Positions 1 to 15,625 of a DNA stretch of 64,000 nucleotides are shown in pieces. Made by a program: the position numbers and the translations under genes. Location: positions 14,883,646 through 14,947,645 of the forward strand of contig NC_052399.1 of the NCBI RefSeq assembly GCF_009389715.1, in the 5' to 3' direction. The stretch's first letter is position 1; the number at the start of each line of letters is the position of its first letter. Under the pieces are notes generated by a model, which did not search any database, was not told where the DNA came from, and saw nothing but the letters and a program-made list of their open reading frames with translations. Source of the stretch: Phoenix dactylifera. Lineage: Eukaryota > Streptophyta > Magnoliopsida > Arecales > Arecaceae.

Positions 1-365
1 TATTTTGCCCGATGTGACTAAAGATTTTTCTGACACTTTATTTACCATGTTCAACTTTTTTTTTTCCAAGGCTTTGGCAGGTTTCAACCTGCAACCATCC
101 AAAACAATCAACATATTTCTAACTAGGTTTGAGCCATAAGGTACAAGAAAATGAAGAATAGACATTGGATTGCATGGGCTAGAGCATGGGCTAGCAGAAC
201 TGCTGTGTGATTTCCCATCACAGGTTGATAAAATAAAGGACTTAGTTACCTTTCACCAGTTCTCTGCTTTTCCTTTTTTTCCAAATATTTGAATTATCAT
301 TTTTATTTTGACCAATTATGATTGGCCAAATCTAACTAAGAAAAGGAATTTCAAACCAAGCACTA

Positions 366-3290
<2,925 letters not shown>

Positions 3291-5716
3291 CTTCTCGTGG
3301 CTCCTATCAGGAAGCAAGTGGAGAGAATCTGAGACAAGGAAAATGTTGTGGAGGAGGACGGAGAACCGCGGCTTGTGTGTGATATAATAATAATATGGTG
3401 GCCTAACAGCTAAGACCCAATAGGGTCCAGGAAATTACTTATCAATAGCATTCTTGGACTTCGTCGAAGAAAAATATATGGAAAGGTTAGTAATCACCAT
3501 AAAAGATTGCTTATCAATTAAGGATGATGGTGAGAAAAACATTGTATTTATGTCCGCAAAGCCTTTCACTTTCTATGTTCATTGTGAGTCTATTATCGCA
3601 AAGTCCAGTGATGATGCACATTTATGCTAGAAATAAAATTCAAAGTAAGATAAGAAAGACAAGAAAAACAAATCATCAGGGGAAAAAAAAAAACTATCTG
3701 CATCGCGATCATTAGTTTGTGTTGTATAAAGATTTCTTAAGTTAATCATGAATGACTTGTGAACAAATCATAAAATCAATGTATAATTTGAGAATACTTG
3801 AATAATCATGGTATAAGTCTTTTTGCAGATAATAGTTTGGATACTTGTTTTGTTAAGATAAAAATCAAGAACTATTCAATAATTTGAAAAAAATGTTGTA
3901 GCTATGATTTTGACAATCATATTTATGAGGAGACTTACAAATCATCGACACTGATTGATTGATATGCTAGTCTGATCATAAAGAAATGACAATAGGATGT
4001 CCCTCTCTTGAGAGAGACGTTATCAAGGTCTACTCATTCGACTCAAAAATAGCCATTGAGATGGCTTTCATTAGAAATAGTAGCTACTGTTGAAGCTATT
4101 GTTGGCATGATAAATAATGATTACTATAAATAATTGAAAGGCCCATTAAAATGGACATGGTAGACACGAATTTAATTGCTTGCACAAGTAAATTTTCTTT
4201 TTGTTTCAAGACATTAAGGTTCCCAAATTCAACACACAAATTTGTATCTCAACCATCATTCTCTCTTACTCTCTCTAATCAAAAGTATCCATGTCTTCAC
4301 TCACATATTTCATACAATTTAAAGATGATAATCTATGATGAACTTGCTCGGACTCATTTATGAAACGAGCGAAGTTTAATATATTTAACCCATTTTTACT
4401 TGTTTAATAGTTGAACGGAGTCATAGACTCAATCGTTTCATACATGTTTAACCTATTTTAAACCTACTTAATCTATTTAAGATCCATTTAATCCAATCTA
4501 TCTAATCCCAAAATCTACTTAACTTGCTTTAAGTTCATTTAATTTGTTTAAAATCCGCTTAATCTTATTTGACCTATTTATCATACAAATTATGCAAGTT
4601 GGCTTGAGTTACTCGTTTAATATAAAAAATGGGTTCAGGTCTAAATTTTTAGATTATTTAATGGATCAGCCGATGGATTTTTGTTCTGATTTGCACCTAA
4701 TTAAATCAAATGCCATTCCTATCGTACACGCCAAAAACTAATTTTGGGAAAGATAAAACAAAATTTTCACTTTATTTGGAGAATCCCTAGCAAAAGGTCA
4801 GCAAGAAGAGATTACATCTTCTTCAAGAGACCAAACTACCAGGAGAAACCATAAAGAAAGCTTCATGGAATGTATCGTTGAGTTACTAGACTTAAATGTA
4901 TCTTACCCACTCAAAGATTTAAAGGCCACCAAACTTTGTGTCTATTTTCGGCTCACCTTTCAAAATGAAAAAAAAGTACTATAAGGGCACACCAATATAT
5001 AGATACAAATATAAGTTTCCATCTACTTGTGGACGGAAAGCAGCAAACGCCCTTTCCACCTAAGCTCAGGTGCTCTAAATCGCCAACGAATAAACAACAA
5101 ATAAATGGTGCCTCCAGAATGGGTCCACTGCGTCGCCCTCAATCTCTATCGCCATGAATCGCTTGACGACAAGCCTTCATCATGCAAAGTAACATCGTGA
5201 GGCCTCTAGGGCGATATTTTATCTTTTTACAAGACGAGTAAATTGGATCATTACCTAGATGCTAGATCTACGGATGGAGAATTTATTGGTTGGATCTGGA
5301 GAATCTATTGGTTGGATTAGGCCCACCAACTCAAGCATGAATCAATCCTATCACAAAAAAAACATCGCATAGACACAGACAAACAAAAAATAGAAGAAAA
5401 AAAAAGAGACAATATAGATATACTTGTGCATGTCTCTTTATGATTGGACTGGTGGTCGACTTGATTCATCCAATAAATTCACCCGTCTAAGGCTAGTTGG
5501 GGTTAATCTCGCCGGGCCCAACTCCCAGTTGGACCTGGCTGTTAATTTGTCTTCCCGGCTTACGAAGGGACTCGACCATGCTTGGTGTGAATTGTGAAAG
5601 TGATAGAGACGTGGAACCTAAACGGTGCGGAAATTTTAGCTGCTTGCAGCTTGCCCTGCCCCCTTTCCAAGACTCTCGTGGATGGTAAGTAATACATTTT
5701 GGCTCCTTCTCTTACC

Positions 5717-5718
<2 letters not shown>
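3291..5718. other. Gene-free AT-rich intergenic DNA
   Basis: No ORF with a recognisable domain on either strand. Around 4370-4700 there is a degenerate low-complexity run built from variants of cctatttaa/cttaatc, similar in style to 28560-28870. No tRNA or rRNA gene seen. Confidence 0.6.

Positions 5719-5813
<95 letters not shown>
5719..5813. repeat. (AT)n microsatellite, 95 bp
   Basis: Perfect AT dinucleotide array, about 47 units. It generates spurious Tyr-Ile ORFs on both strands. Length is likely polymorphic and error-prone in assembly. Confidence 0.98.
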
Positions 5814-5815
<2 letters not shown>

Positions 5816-6109
5816 TTTCTTCACGAGCCAATGCTAAAATTTCAATTAATTTCTATCCTATCTATATCTATGATAAAAAAAATAAAAACATAAATCCAGT
5901 AGCACAAACAAGATATGATTTTTACCATTACTTTGTCAAGCATGCATTTTACAGTTTAATCATGCATGGAACATGCTCAGATACATGCTTAGAATATATA
6001 TCCGAGCCTTCTGGCCTAAAAGATTACAGTGATTCACCCTTTCTTTTTTATTATGTCTCGAACCATATTAGAATAACTCGGCTTAGTAAAAAATATGTTT
6101 GTGAGAAGG

Positions 6110-6411
6110 TGTAACAATCCAGAACCTCATCCAAAATGGCTAGCCGGAAGTTATTATTTGGGTTCCTTGATCCTGTATAAGTACTCAAGATCTATCCAGC
6201 GAATAACCGATGTGGGACTACACACGCCCGCACGGATCCTCACATACTCCCCCCGTTCAAGCTCTGACGTTCTCGTCAGGCTAAGGGTTCAAATCAATTC
6301 AAATCTAATCACAAACACCACGATTGGCCCGCGGTCAGTCCCAATAGATCTGTGCTGCAGTGTCCCCTAATCCACATAGGTTATGGGCCAGGTCGGCTCT
6401 GATACTATTTG
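6110..6411 (-). mobile_element. TRIM retrotransposon: 3' LTR and internal domain, 5' LTR missing
   Basis: On the minus strand the order is PBS-like site, internal domain, polypurine tract, LTR. The PBS complement is at 6396-6407 (TAGTATCAGAGC on minus; initiator Met-tRNA type TGGTATCAGAGC with one change). The internal domain is about 150 bp without coding capacity. The PPT reads GAACGGGGGGAG (about 6248-6259). The 135-bp LTR is 6110-6244 (TGTGAGGATC...TTGTTACA) and contains the motif TAGTCCCACATCGG. Size and architecture fit a terminal-repeat retrotransposon in miniature. Where the 5' LTR should start (6412) the sequence switches to an unrelated segment. Confidence 0.75.
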
Positions 6412-6716
6412 TCAGGATCAAGCGCTACCATTACACCAAAAGCAATTGCTGATAGTGAAAGCGCAACTTTATTTTCTTAAACCGCACCGAGCAGTGCCTC
6501 GAGTCGATTTCGACCAAGCCCCGCCCAACCGGGACTCCGACTGGGTCTCGCCAATAGGCCCCTGCGTTCCACCCTACTCCTCGAGGCCATCCATGCTGGC
6601 AGGCGGTACGACTGACTCGGCCTTTCAGGCCTCCGCCAATGTTGACTCGGCCTCTCAGGCCTTCGCCAATAATCCTCCCTCCCAGCGCGATGCCTGAGGT
6701 TCGAACTCGAGACCTC
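6412..6716. repeat. Repeat-derived segment between inverted TRIM LTRs, with short tandem repeat
   Basis: Starts at TCAGGATCAAGCGC and holds no gene. About 6614-6672 is two copies of a ~30-bp unit (GACTCGGCCTYTCAGGCCTYCGCCAAT). The right end (about 6698-6716) contains a GGTTCGAACTC motif resembling a tRNA B box, but no tRNA fold. Confidence 0.5.
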
Positions 6717-6724
6717 TGGGCGTG

Positions 6725-6837
6725 TGTTTAGTCCCACATCGGTTATTCGCTGGGTAGATCTTGGGTACTTATACAGGATCAAGGAATCCAAATAATACCT
6801 TTTGGCTAGTTATTTTGGGTGAGGTTCTATGTTGTTA
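6725..6837 (+). mobile_element. Second TRIM LTR in opposite orientation (5'-truncated)
   Basis: A run of about 113 bp highly similar to the reverse complement of the 6110-6244 LTR. It shares TTTAGTCCCACATCGG, the GATCTT..TACTTATACAGGATCAAGGAA core and the TTGTTAC terminus. It lacks the first ~20 bp of the LTR and is not followed by a PBS, so it is a fragment placed head-to-head with the first copy. Confidence 0.75.
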
Positions 6838-7691
6838 CGGAAGGATGGTCCTTCCCAAACTTGCCGGTGGTCCACTGCCATGGTACAAGGACGATTCTTT
6901 GGAGTTTGGACCTCCCCAGGACTCAACTTGAGGTGAGTAATGAGTGAAATTTTTTTTTGAAGAGGTCATGCTTTTTATTATCTCAGAATTTATGTGGTTG
7001 AGACGAGAATTTTCTTTCTCGAAGAAGCATGGCCACGCTAGCCTCGAAGTCTCTTCTCCTCAAGATCAGTCGGCAATTGAGAGCGACTTCTATGAAGTTA
7101 CGGAAAATGACTTGGTAGAAAGTTGTGAACCTGTGCTTACTTGTCCAACATCAATACTTGGATGATTTGCCATTCCTGCTTGTCCGACTAATGAAATATC
7201 TTTTGGATTGTCGGGAAAAAACCTTGAAGGTTGGTGGACAAGGTAGCCTCTTTGTAAAGGCCTATCTAGTGTTCCGTATCCTTCTAGAGAGCAAATTACG
7301 TGAGCACTTATAGGTAGGTCGGGTGGCTGGTGCAAGAATGGTGCTTTTTAGTCTGCATAGTTTCATTTCGCAGCACTTGCAAGGCTGCCAAAGATTCCCT
7401 GTTATGTCTGTAAGCTAATCTTAGTTTTATTTGCTTAATGAAACAAGTGAAAGGTTCTGCCAAAATGTGCAGTAACCTACCTGTCACCAAGTGAACGTCA
7501 TCTAATCCATTGTCTTCTTCTGTGTATTGTTTTAGAATTGACCTTTCAACCTGATGCTTTTGTAAGGTAATACACAGTTCAAATTCCACTTTCTAATAAT
7601 TTTCTCATATAATATCAGCTACGGCGGTGGAGAAATGTGTGTCATGTGACTCGAAAGACCTTCAACCTGAAGAATACGCTAATAAACTAAT
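6838..7691. other. No supported gene
   Basis: A short GC-balanced stretch (6841-6925) followed by AT-rich DNA. Several 60-90 aa ORFs, none with a domain, splice context or homologue I recognise. Possibly an old pseudogene or repeat fragment. Confidence 0.5.
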
Positions 7692-10679
7692 TACCATGCC
7701 TCGAACCCAAAATGTAACATACGCCACATATTTATATAGTAGACTATACAAACATATAAAGTTACAGATCATATCAAAACAATAATAATTTTAAATATTT
7801 ATTTAATTAAGAACTTATACAATTTTTGCAATAGTTTCAAAGTGACATAAGTCAACAATTATAAACTACTAACATAAATCAAATAAAATATTCTAAATAG
7901 ACTTACTAAAACTCCAATGCCCGAAAGAATCTTTAAAAGATCTAGCGCATTCTCCAAGTTCCGAGCAATTATGTATCTGGATCTAAAAAATAGAAAAAAT
8001 ATAATAATAAGCTACATTAGCCCAGTAAACAACATAATATCCCAAAGTAGGGTCAAAGCATGTCAAATAATTGTTAAAAGTACAAAATATTGATTAAAAA
8101 ATAAATCATTTCTTGAATAAGGCATATTTCTTTATGAAGCATACTATAGTTTTTCCAAAAATACCAAAAACCAGATATCAGGTAACCCAATGGTATGGGT
8201 CAGAATGCACAAAGTGCCAAAAACTACTATTATTAACTATCGGTGGCATGGTGTCGCAAATACCACTATTATAGTCACTAGTGGTGCGATATCGAAATTA
8301 ATTTCTCACATATTACAAGTCGACAGGGCCAACGAATAATCCTCATTGACGGAGCCAAATCAGATCATAGTCGCAATGAGAATGCATACTTATAAAACAG
8401 ATTTTTCATGATTTGCCTAGTCACATTTTTTATATGTCATAATATAACGCATAATATATTTTAAATTAATCATAACATTAACATGCCTGACCCATTTAAC
8501 TAAGTATAAATTATATATCATAATTAAATTTAATCAACTAATTATTATTTTACCTTCCAAAAATATATTTTGAAGCATTAGGTCACTTATCTCTTATCAT
8601 TTCAGCATCTCACTCTAGTTAGACGGGTTAGGTGTACCTGTTTTAATACAATAAAATATCACAAATTGCATCATCATTCCAAAAGTCAAGCGAAGTCAAA
8701 ATTTAAACATCACTGGGGAACAGCCTTATGCCTCCAAATTAGGTCAGTCAGGTAATAGTGCTCAACTGCCCAGGTCGGTCCGAGCAAAGAGGATTCAATA
8801 GATCAAGTGAAGATCAAAAGTAGCCAAATTTAGCTGAAACTGAAGTAGTGGGCCGGTCCACCGCCTGGGCACTGAGTTTGTTCAAAGTCTCCAAACTGGG
8901 TCAACTTAGATCCGAGCAACAAGAAAAGCAACGCTTACACTAGGATTCTTGATCTAGTCTTGAGAGAAAAAGAAAGAGAGGACAAAGAATCTCGGCTTAA
9001 GTTCAATTAGGGGCCTGGGTTTGGTCTATCAACAGCACGGGCTATTCAGGATCATCAATGTATCTGGTCAATGAGTCAAAGTAGAGAGAAGAGTTTTCTC
9101 CCCTTTTTTAAGCTAATTACAAAGCCAATGAATAATCCTCATTAACGGGGCCAGATCAGATCATAGTCGCAATGAGAATGCATACTTATAAAACAGATTT
9201 TTCATGATTTGCCTAGTCACATTTTTTATATTTCATAATATAGCGCATAATATATTTTAAGTTAATCATAACATTAACATGCCCGACACATTTAACTAAG
9301 TATAAAATAGATATCATAATTAAATTTAGTCAACTAATTATTATTTTACCTTCGAAAAACATACTTTGAAGCATTAGGTTACTTATCACTTATCATTTCA
9401 AAATCTCACTCTAATTAGACGGGTCAGGTGCACCTGTTTTAATACAATAAAATATCACAAATTGCATCATCATTCCAAAAGTCAAGCGAAGTCAAAATTT
9501 AAGCATCACTGGGGAACGGCTTTATGCCTCCAAATTAGGTCGGTCAAGTAATAGTGCTCAACTGCCCAGGTCGGTTCGAGCAAAGAGGATTCAATAGATC
9601 AGGTGAAGATCAAAAGTAGCCAAATCTAGCTGAGACTGAAGTAATAGGCCGGTCCGCCACCTAGGCACTGAGGTAGTTCAAAGTCTCCAAACTGGGTCAA
9701 CTTAGATCCGAGCAACAAGAAAAGCAAGGCTTACACTAGAATTCTTGATCTAGTCTAGAGAGAGAAAGAAGGAGAGGACAAAGAATCTCAGCTCAGGTTC
9801 AATCAGGGGCCTGGGTTTGGTCTGTCGACAGCACGAGCTATCCAGGATCATCAATGTATCTGGTCAATGAGTCAAAGCAGAGAGAAGGCAAAATTTTCTC
9901 CCTTTTTTTAAGTTAATTACAAATAGAGAAAAATAGGAAGAAAAATAGAAGAAATAAGAAGAAGAAGAAAAACGAAGAGGAGGAAGAGAGGGAAGAGGAG
10001 AAGGAAGAAGCCAGGGAAGAAGGTCTGACAGCGGATAGGTCTGGGTGGTCGACAGCCATCCATCGACAATAGGTGGCAGTCGACAAGAAAGAGAAAACCA
10101 AGATAATTCTCAATTTGGCCCAAAACACGGGAAGGAAAACATCTCCGTTAGCTTCGACCGGAGAAATAGGGAAGGGGCTTATTGCTGCGTCGACAGAGAT
10201 GGAGGATCTTGGCCGCGAATTACTCAACCGATGGCGACTAGTGGCGGCAGCACTCGAAATAGGTAAGAGTCTCGAAACAGAGCACTCGGACAAAATAGAA
10301 AGAGAAAAGGGAGCTTTGGGCGGCAGTGCTCGGCTGGGGTGGCATGCCGGCCACCGGAGAAGAAGAAGAAAAAGGGAGGAGAGGGCTCGATGGCTCCTTC
10401 CGGCAACAGGGCAAGGAAGAGGATCGGAGAAGGAGCTCAGGATCGATGGCTCGATCTCAGGTGAATTCAAAAGGAAAGGAAAGGAGATCTTAAATAGCTG
10501 ATCACTGACCTTATCCGGCCAGTTTCCAGATCGCAATGTACTTTCTTGCTCATTGCGATCGAGAAGGAAGAAGACTTCAACCAAAGCCTTCTTTCCAGTG
10601 CCCTCACGTGTGACGCACGTGGGGCCCAATTAGGGGATTGGGCCGGTCTAGTGGACCGAGCCCAGTCTAGGGTCTCACA
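7692..10679 (-). mobile_element. Probable ~3-kb solo LTR (large Ty3/gypsy-type) with internal tandem duplication
   Basis: On the minus strand it begins TGTGAGACCCTAGAC at 10679 and ends GAGGCATGGTA at 7692. Both outer flanks carry the same 5 bp (ctaat on +: 7687-7691 and 10680-10684), as expected for a target-site duplication. The 3' terminus is TA instead of CA, explainable by C-to-T decay. There is no gag-pol, PBS or PPT, so it looks like a solo LTR. It contains two direct copies of a ~0.8-kb unit. The 10000-10500 part is GC-richer and carries long but domain-free ORFs. Superfamily is inferred from LTR size only. Confidence 0.5.
8328..9923. repeat. Tandem direct duplication, ~796-800 bp unit x2
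   Basis: Copy 1 is 8328-9123 and copy 2 is 9124-9923. Both start GCCAAYGAATAATCCTCATT and end before a ttaattacaaa-like junction. By eye they differ by a few percent plus small indels. The unit lies inside the probable solo LTR. Confidence 0.9.
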
Positions 10680-13570
10680 CTAATTGCCCAAGTTAGCTGA
10701 TGAATTGCAAGGCTTTTTGGTCGCACTTAGTTGCATCGTACAATTCTAAATGTTCATATGAATCCAGGTTGAAGGATGGAATTTCAAGTGAAAATGCTAC
10801 CTTGAGGCTACATCGGTGATGGAAAGTGAAGAATTTCACTAAAGGATTGGAGTTTTTTTTTTTTTTCAACTTTTACTGATATTGCAGAGGCAGAAGGTTT
10901 TATTAGCATCCTGAAGTATCTCTTATGGTCCAACCATCGTCCATGCTTCTCCGACCTATGCCTTCTTTTAGGGGACGAAAGGTCTCAATGCTATGATTTA
11001 GTGGGAATTGTTATTAACTCAAACTGTTCATGCTCTGTTGAATCAGTAATGATTTTTGTGAAGGACATTTTTCCTATTTCATATTTATGTTATCAAAATT
11101 TTATATGTTCTTTTCTGTAGATAGTTCTTATTTTATCCGAAATTTATCAAATAAACTTATAAATGCAATACTGCTATTTAACTTCTGTATTTTGACTCCC
11201 CAACTCCATGATAGGAAGTTCTTTTGTTTTCCTTTCCAACTGCGTTGTCGACCTTAACGGGGAGGAACTGATTAGAAATGCTTTCATTTTATTAGATGGA
11301 TTTCTTTGGTTTCTTGCTTCGAAGACATGTTTGAGAGATCGACAGCACAATTGCTCCATACTTAATTAGAGACAGGATGAAGCTATTAGTTCTCCTGAAC
11401 ATTTCGCAATAAAAAAGGAAATCCCATGGTTTTCTATATTTAATTGTAATCATTTGTTCCTTGAGATCAAAGTACTGCATGTATTTGAAAACATATAGTT
11501 GCTAACTTTGATATAGCAGAAGGCCGTCAACACATAGCTTGTGTGTGCCAATTTCATCAATAGTGAGTCCTAAGAGCTCAATTGACTTGAATATATTTGT
11601 TAATCCCAACCCGAAAACAAAAAATCAAATAACTTATTTTCTTTAAAATTGTACTTATTAATTTTTTTCATTTTATATGCACAAATATCATTATATCTTC
11701 TTGCAGCTCTCAACATGATTATTTAGCAATTTTGTGTAGATTTGTGCTAATAACTAAAGTGTCTCTTCCTAGAATAGATATTCATCATAAAAAGATAACC
11801 TAAAAATTCTTTTATACGTCTGATGCACAATGTTCTCAAAACTTGTTCTTTATGCATTTATGTGCTCAATAGTTAGCAATTCTATGCAGTCCTTATTAAT
11901 CCTTTTGATTTTTGGAGCATATTTTAACTAATCCTTGTTGTGCCATCTTATGCCATATTGCCATGTTGGAAGATGTTTGCTCTCTTATATCAATCACTGG
12001 CTTCTCATATTGCTGCTGCTCCTTGATTTCCTCTGCTTTGAACTAGTCCAGACACTCGAGATCAGTTCGAACTATACTAGGTATGCAGCACCAAGATCAG
12101 CTCAAACTTTTTATAACATGCTTGTAGCATCAAGACATTCTATCGTGATTAATATGATTATCTGAGGATTAATAAATCAACTCTATGCTAGGAATTGCTT
12201 GCACAAAGGGTATAAATTGAAGTATGAATGCCTTCCTGATATAATTGCCTTGCATATTTTGCATTCATTAGTATTGTCTTCGCATTATTTGGTGCAGGAC
12301 GATTGACCGAAAATGACTTCACACTTGCTACCAAGATCAATGGTCTCAATTATTACAAGGAAAGCACTGCCTAGTTCGGTAAGCCGTGTAAAATTTTTAA
12401 AACTTGTTACAACTGCGTGTATGTTTTGCCATTGGTTTTGGAATCAACTTCTTACAGTGCAAAACCAATGTGAACCAATCAATAGATCCTGGATATAAGA
12501 TCACATAGTTTACTGGTGATGTCAATTGTTAGGTTCATCTTTGGTTTAACCAAGTGCATGTATGGGTAAAATTTTCCAAGTGTCACCTAGTGTGTATGAA
12601 AACATTATATTAGCATATGCTTTAGAATTGTGATGCTACTTGAGAAGCATTCTTGATGCATAAAATTTGCTTTTATGATGCCAAAATTTCATAATTTTGT
12701 CGATTATAACATCCTCCAAGTAAACTGGTTTAGGCTTGGGTCGTTGAAATTCACAATTTGCCAGCAGTAGAGCAGTTTGCGAAGGAAACGAGGACTCGAC
12801 TCCCAAGGATATGCATACAAGATTATCTCTTAGATATTCTTCGCATAAATGCATACAAGTTATCTTAAATTTTGTAGAAGAAATTCTGAGGGATATGCAC
12901 ATTGGTTCTTAAATCCTAGATATCAGATGGGCGAGCCCATTACATATCCCTTTCATTCAATTTGGTATGATATTTCTGGTGCCGGCAATCTGAAGGGGAA
13001 TTGTTAGTTTTTGTTGCATGGAAATGGACGAGTTGAATGGAAAATATCTGCTAATCTAGATATGCCCCATGCGCCTGTTTTTTGTTTCATCGCATTGGAT
13101 ATTTAACAACAGATGGACTCGATCGATTACGTAGTTTAATTGTCAGGGTAAATTTTAAATTCGTGCATGACAGAAGGTTGATGGGGTATATGCATCTGCA
13201 AGTACATGTTCATGAAGGGGATGCTTGGATGCCCAAAGATCTTCATGGCGTACTCAATTTATTTATTTGAACTCGGTGGTTAATTGTCACCAACCCAATC
13301 TCATGTCATATCCATGATAATGAATTCCACAACCATAGGGTTCAACAGCAGCTATATTAATAGATTCCCGGTCTAATTTTTCAAAGAACATGCAGTTAAC
13401 TATTGGAGAAGCTAATTAACATGAGGGCTGGGTCAGTTGAAAGTTAGGCAGCTACGAAATTTACTCTAATATAATGACAAGGTCTGTCCTACCGCTTACC
13501 AATAAATCCTAAACATCCTTTTCTTTTTTTTCCTTTAAAAAAGAAGTCTCTCCACGCTTGGTATCTCCTA
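10680..13570. other. Gene-free AT-rich intergenic DNA upstream of AHL
   Basis: Read in all frames: only short domain-free ORFs (for example 11935-12165, 12636-12902, 13082-13270). No RNA gene or clear mobile element recognised. Confidence 0.5.
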
Positions 13571-13578
13571 TTTATAAT
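13571..13578 (+). promoter_or_regulatory. Candidate TATA box of AHL gene
   Basis: TTTATAAT lies only about 40 bp upstream of the first in-frame ATG (13611). This would give a leader of about 10 nt if used in the usual way. Confidence 0.35.
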
Positions 13579-13610
13579 CCCCTGCATCGTCCTGTTTCTA
13601 AGACGAAGTA

Positions 13611-14417
13611 ATGGCCGGTGCAAATCAAGTAGCTCCTACTACTACTTGTCCCAGTACTCACACTACCGCTTACAAGACCCTGAACAGAGGCAGTCACCGC
13701 GAGATGGAGTGCCCGGACCCCAAGTCAGCCCTGGTTCCAAGCCTCCCCACCACCCAAGTGCCTGTCGGCAAGTCAAGGCAGCCAGTCCGGCGGCCTCGCG
13801 GCCGGCCGGCTGGCTCGAAGAATAAGCCAAAGCCGCCGATCATTATTACTAGGGAGATACCGACCGCGCTCCGAGCCCATGCAATGGAGGTAGCCCCAGG
13901 GTGCGACATCTCCGAGTGCATCGCCGGCTTCGCGCGGAGGAGGCGGCGCGGGGTGTGCGTGCTTGGCGGGAGCGGGTGCGTGACCAACGTCGCGCTCCGC
14001 CAGCCTGCTGCTACCTCCGGCCCGCCGGGCGCCTTCTTGACGTTCCACGGGCGGTTCGAGATCCTGTCGCTGCTGGGGTGCTTCTTCCCGCCCCCGGTGC
14101 CGCCGGCTGCGGCGGCCGGCCTGACGGTCTACTTGGCGGGACCACAGGGGCAGGTGGTGGGCGGGGGAGTGGCGGGAGCTCTGATCGCGGCCGGGCCGGT
14201 GGTGGTGATGGCGGCGTCTTTCGCGACCGCCACCTTCGACCGGCTGCCGCTTTCGGAAGATGAAGATAAGGCTGCCTGCGATCAGTATCAACGCCATCGC
14301 CGGGAGCATGTTGAGATGGCCAACTTGTACGGCGTGCCGACGGGAGTGGTGGCCTCTGCTAGCGTGGCGACGGAGGCTTATGCATGGGGACCAGGGCGCC
14401 AACTCGCGAAGAGTTAA
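13611..14417 (+). CDS. AT-hook motif nuclear-localized (AHL) protein
   Basis: Intronless 268-aa DNA-binding protein of the plant AHL family. These proteins bind AT-rich minor groove and, through the PPC/DUF296 domain, trimerise and recruit other nuclear factors, affecting growth and development. One AT-hook is visible at residues 61-77 ([16 protein letters not shown]). The PPC domain spans about residues 85-205, with [12 protein letters not shown], the conserved GRFEIL core motif and a [10 protein letters not shown] strand near its end. A single hook with an intronless gene fits the type-I (clade A) AHLs. Start: ATG 13611 opens the ORF. An internal ATG at residue 32 (MECPDP) would still keep the hook and may be the real start given the nearby TATA-like box. 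The coding sequence is very GC-rich relative to its flanks, as is usual for monocot intronless genes. Specific orthology is not assigned. Confidence 0.93.
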   Translation: MAGANQVAPTTTCPSTHTTAYKTLNRGSHREMECPDPKSALVPSLPTTQVPVGKSRQPVRRPRGRPAGSKNKPKPPIIITREIPTALRAHAMEVAPGCDISECIAGFARRRRRGVCVLGGSGCVTNVALRQPAATSGPPGAFLTFHGRFEILSLLGCFFPPPVPPAAAAGLTVYLAGPQGQVVGGGVAGALIAAGPVVVMAASFATATFDRLPLSEDEDKAACDQYQRHRREHVEMANLYGVPTGVVASASVATEAYAWGPGRQLAKS

Positions 14418-15514
14418 CGTGACCAGGAATTTAAATTAAGCAAATAGTTCCTTAATTTGATCCATGTCTCGGAATCTTACAGACCTTTTCATAGACGTGT
14501 TTGGCGATGCGCAAACGCGAAAAAAAGAAGCTGCTGCTGATTACAATTAAATGATACTTAGTAATTATTTCTTCGCTTGGAATTTGAAACCTCATGCTGT
14601 CATGCCGGTCTAACGATGGCTTGAAGTTTGAAACCGGGGATTGGCATGCTGACTTTGATTTAAGAGTACAAGCATAAAATTTTGGGCTGTATCATTGTCC
14701 AACTAAAGCTGTTTATGGACTGGACTTGGATAAAAAAATATCAAATTTAATATAGACTTGAACCAAAATCTGACTAAGAATAGAGTTTAGGCTTACGTCT
14801 AACCAATCAACAACGCTATAGTTATACCATTATCACAATAGAGTTGAGGCTTGAGTTCTTATGATTAGATTATAACTACTAGTCAAAATGGTTGGAAGAA
14901 GTTGATGGTCACGGTCATGATTAGATAGTAATAAGTGATTATTTTTAGATAATGCATATTAAAAGAACCCAACAAATTAGGCACAAATTGATCAAGTTCC
15001 TTATCAAAAGCAGAAATTGTTGAAGCCATGCAGCATGAACACCAATAGAAACTTGAGAATGAAAGATTTTGTCAAAGGCTCACGGCAAATTTCCACATCT
15101 CGGAACTTAATAGCTGTCCTACATTTGACTACCGTTTTATATTTAGGTAACATGCTGCAAAAATTTACATTTAATCTCCGTGCATAATTAAGTCTATATC
15201 TTGGATAGAGTTAGGCTTGTTTCTATCTACAATTATCCCTTCTTTGTATACATTCATAAATAATTTTTGAATTAAACATAAAATGATCATCAAAACCTCA
15301 AACAATAAAAAATCCCCAACATCTTTTTTGTTTCTTTTCTTTTTCACCAAAGAAAATTTTCATTTTCTTCACTGTTTTTTGCATTAAATAAAGATAAATA
15401 TAAAATGACCAGCCAACAATCTAGGAGTTCGGTCTCAATTATCCTATGCTTGCCATAGCCATTTTTTGGAGTCAAACCTAAGTTTTGTTTTTGGAGATCT
15501 GGTCTTTTGATATG
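14418..15514. other. AHL 3' flank, no gene seen
   Basis: AT-rich DNA between the convergent AHL and Lhcb1 genes. Only domain-free short ORFs. The AHL 3'UTR is expected in the first few hundred bases. Confidence 0.5.
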
Positions 15515-15625
15515 CATGCTTGGCGCAATGGTAAGTTACATTTCTCCATTATGATATAGAGATCATAGATTCGAACTACGAATACAGCCTCTCCGTAATA
15601 AAGCTGTAATACACGCCCACCATTA
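15515..15625 (+). mobile_element. tRNA-derived SINE remnant (Au-SINE-like)
   Basis: Contains an A-box-like TTGGCGCAATGGTAAGTT and, about 45 bp on, a B-box-like GATTCGAACTACGAA, followed by ACAGCCTCTCC. This head organisation matches tRNA-derived plant Au SINEs. No cloverleaf closes, so it is not a functional tRNA gene. Diverged and truncated. Confidence 0.5.

Noticed and set aside
5636-5893. Tyr-Ile repeat ORFs on both strands
   Set aside because: Direct translation of the AT microsatellite.
6841-7165. Possible pseudogene peptide (LPKLAGGPLPWYKDDSLE)
   Set aside because: Looks protein-like for a few residues, but I could not match it to a family or extend it across splice sites.
9913-10629. 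238-codon minus-strand ORF
   Set aside because: Compositionally biased (poly-Ser/Phe tail from a purine-rich tract), no domain, and lies at the end of a probable LTR.
15515-15625. tRNA gene
   Set aside because: A- and B-box-like motifs present, but no cloverleaf or acceptor stem pairing; better read as a SINE remnant.
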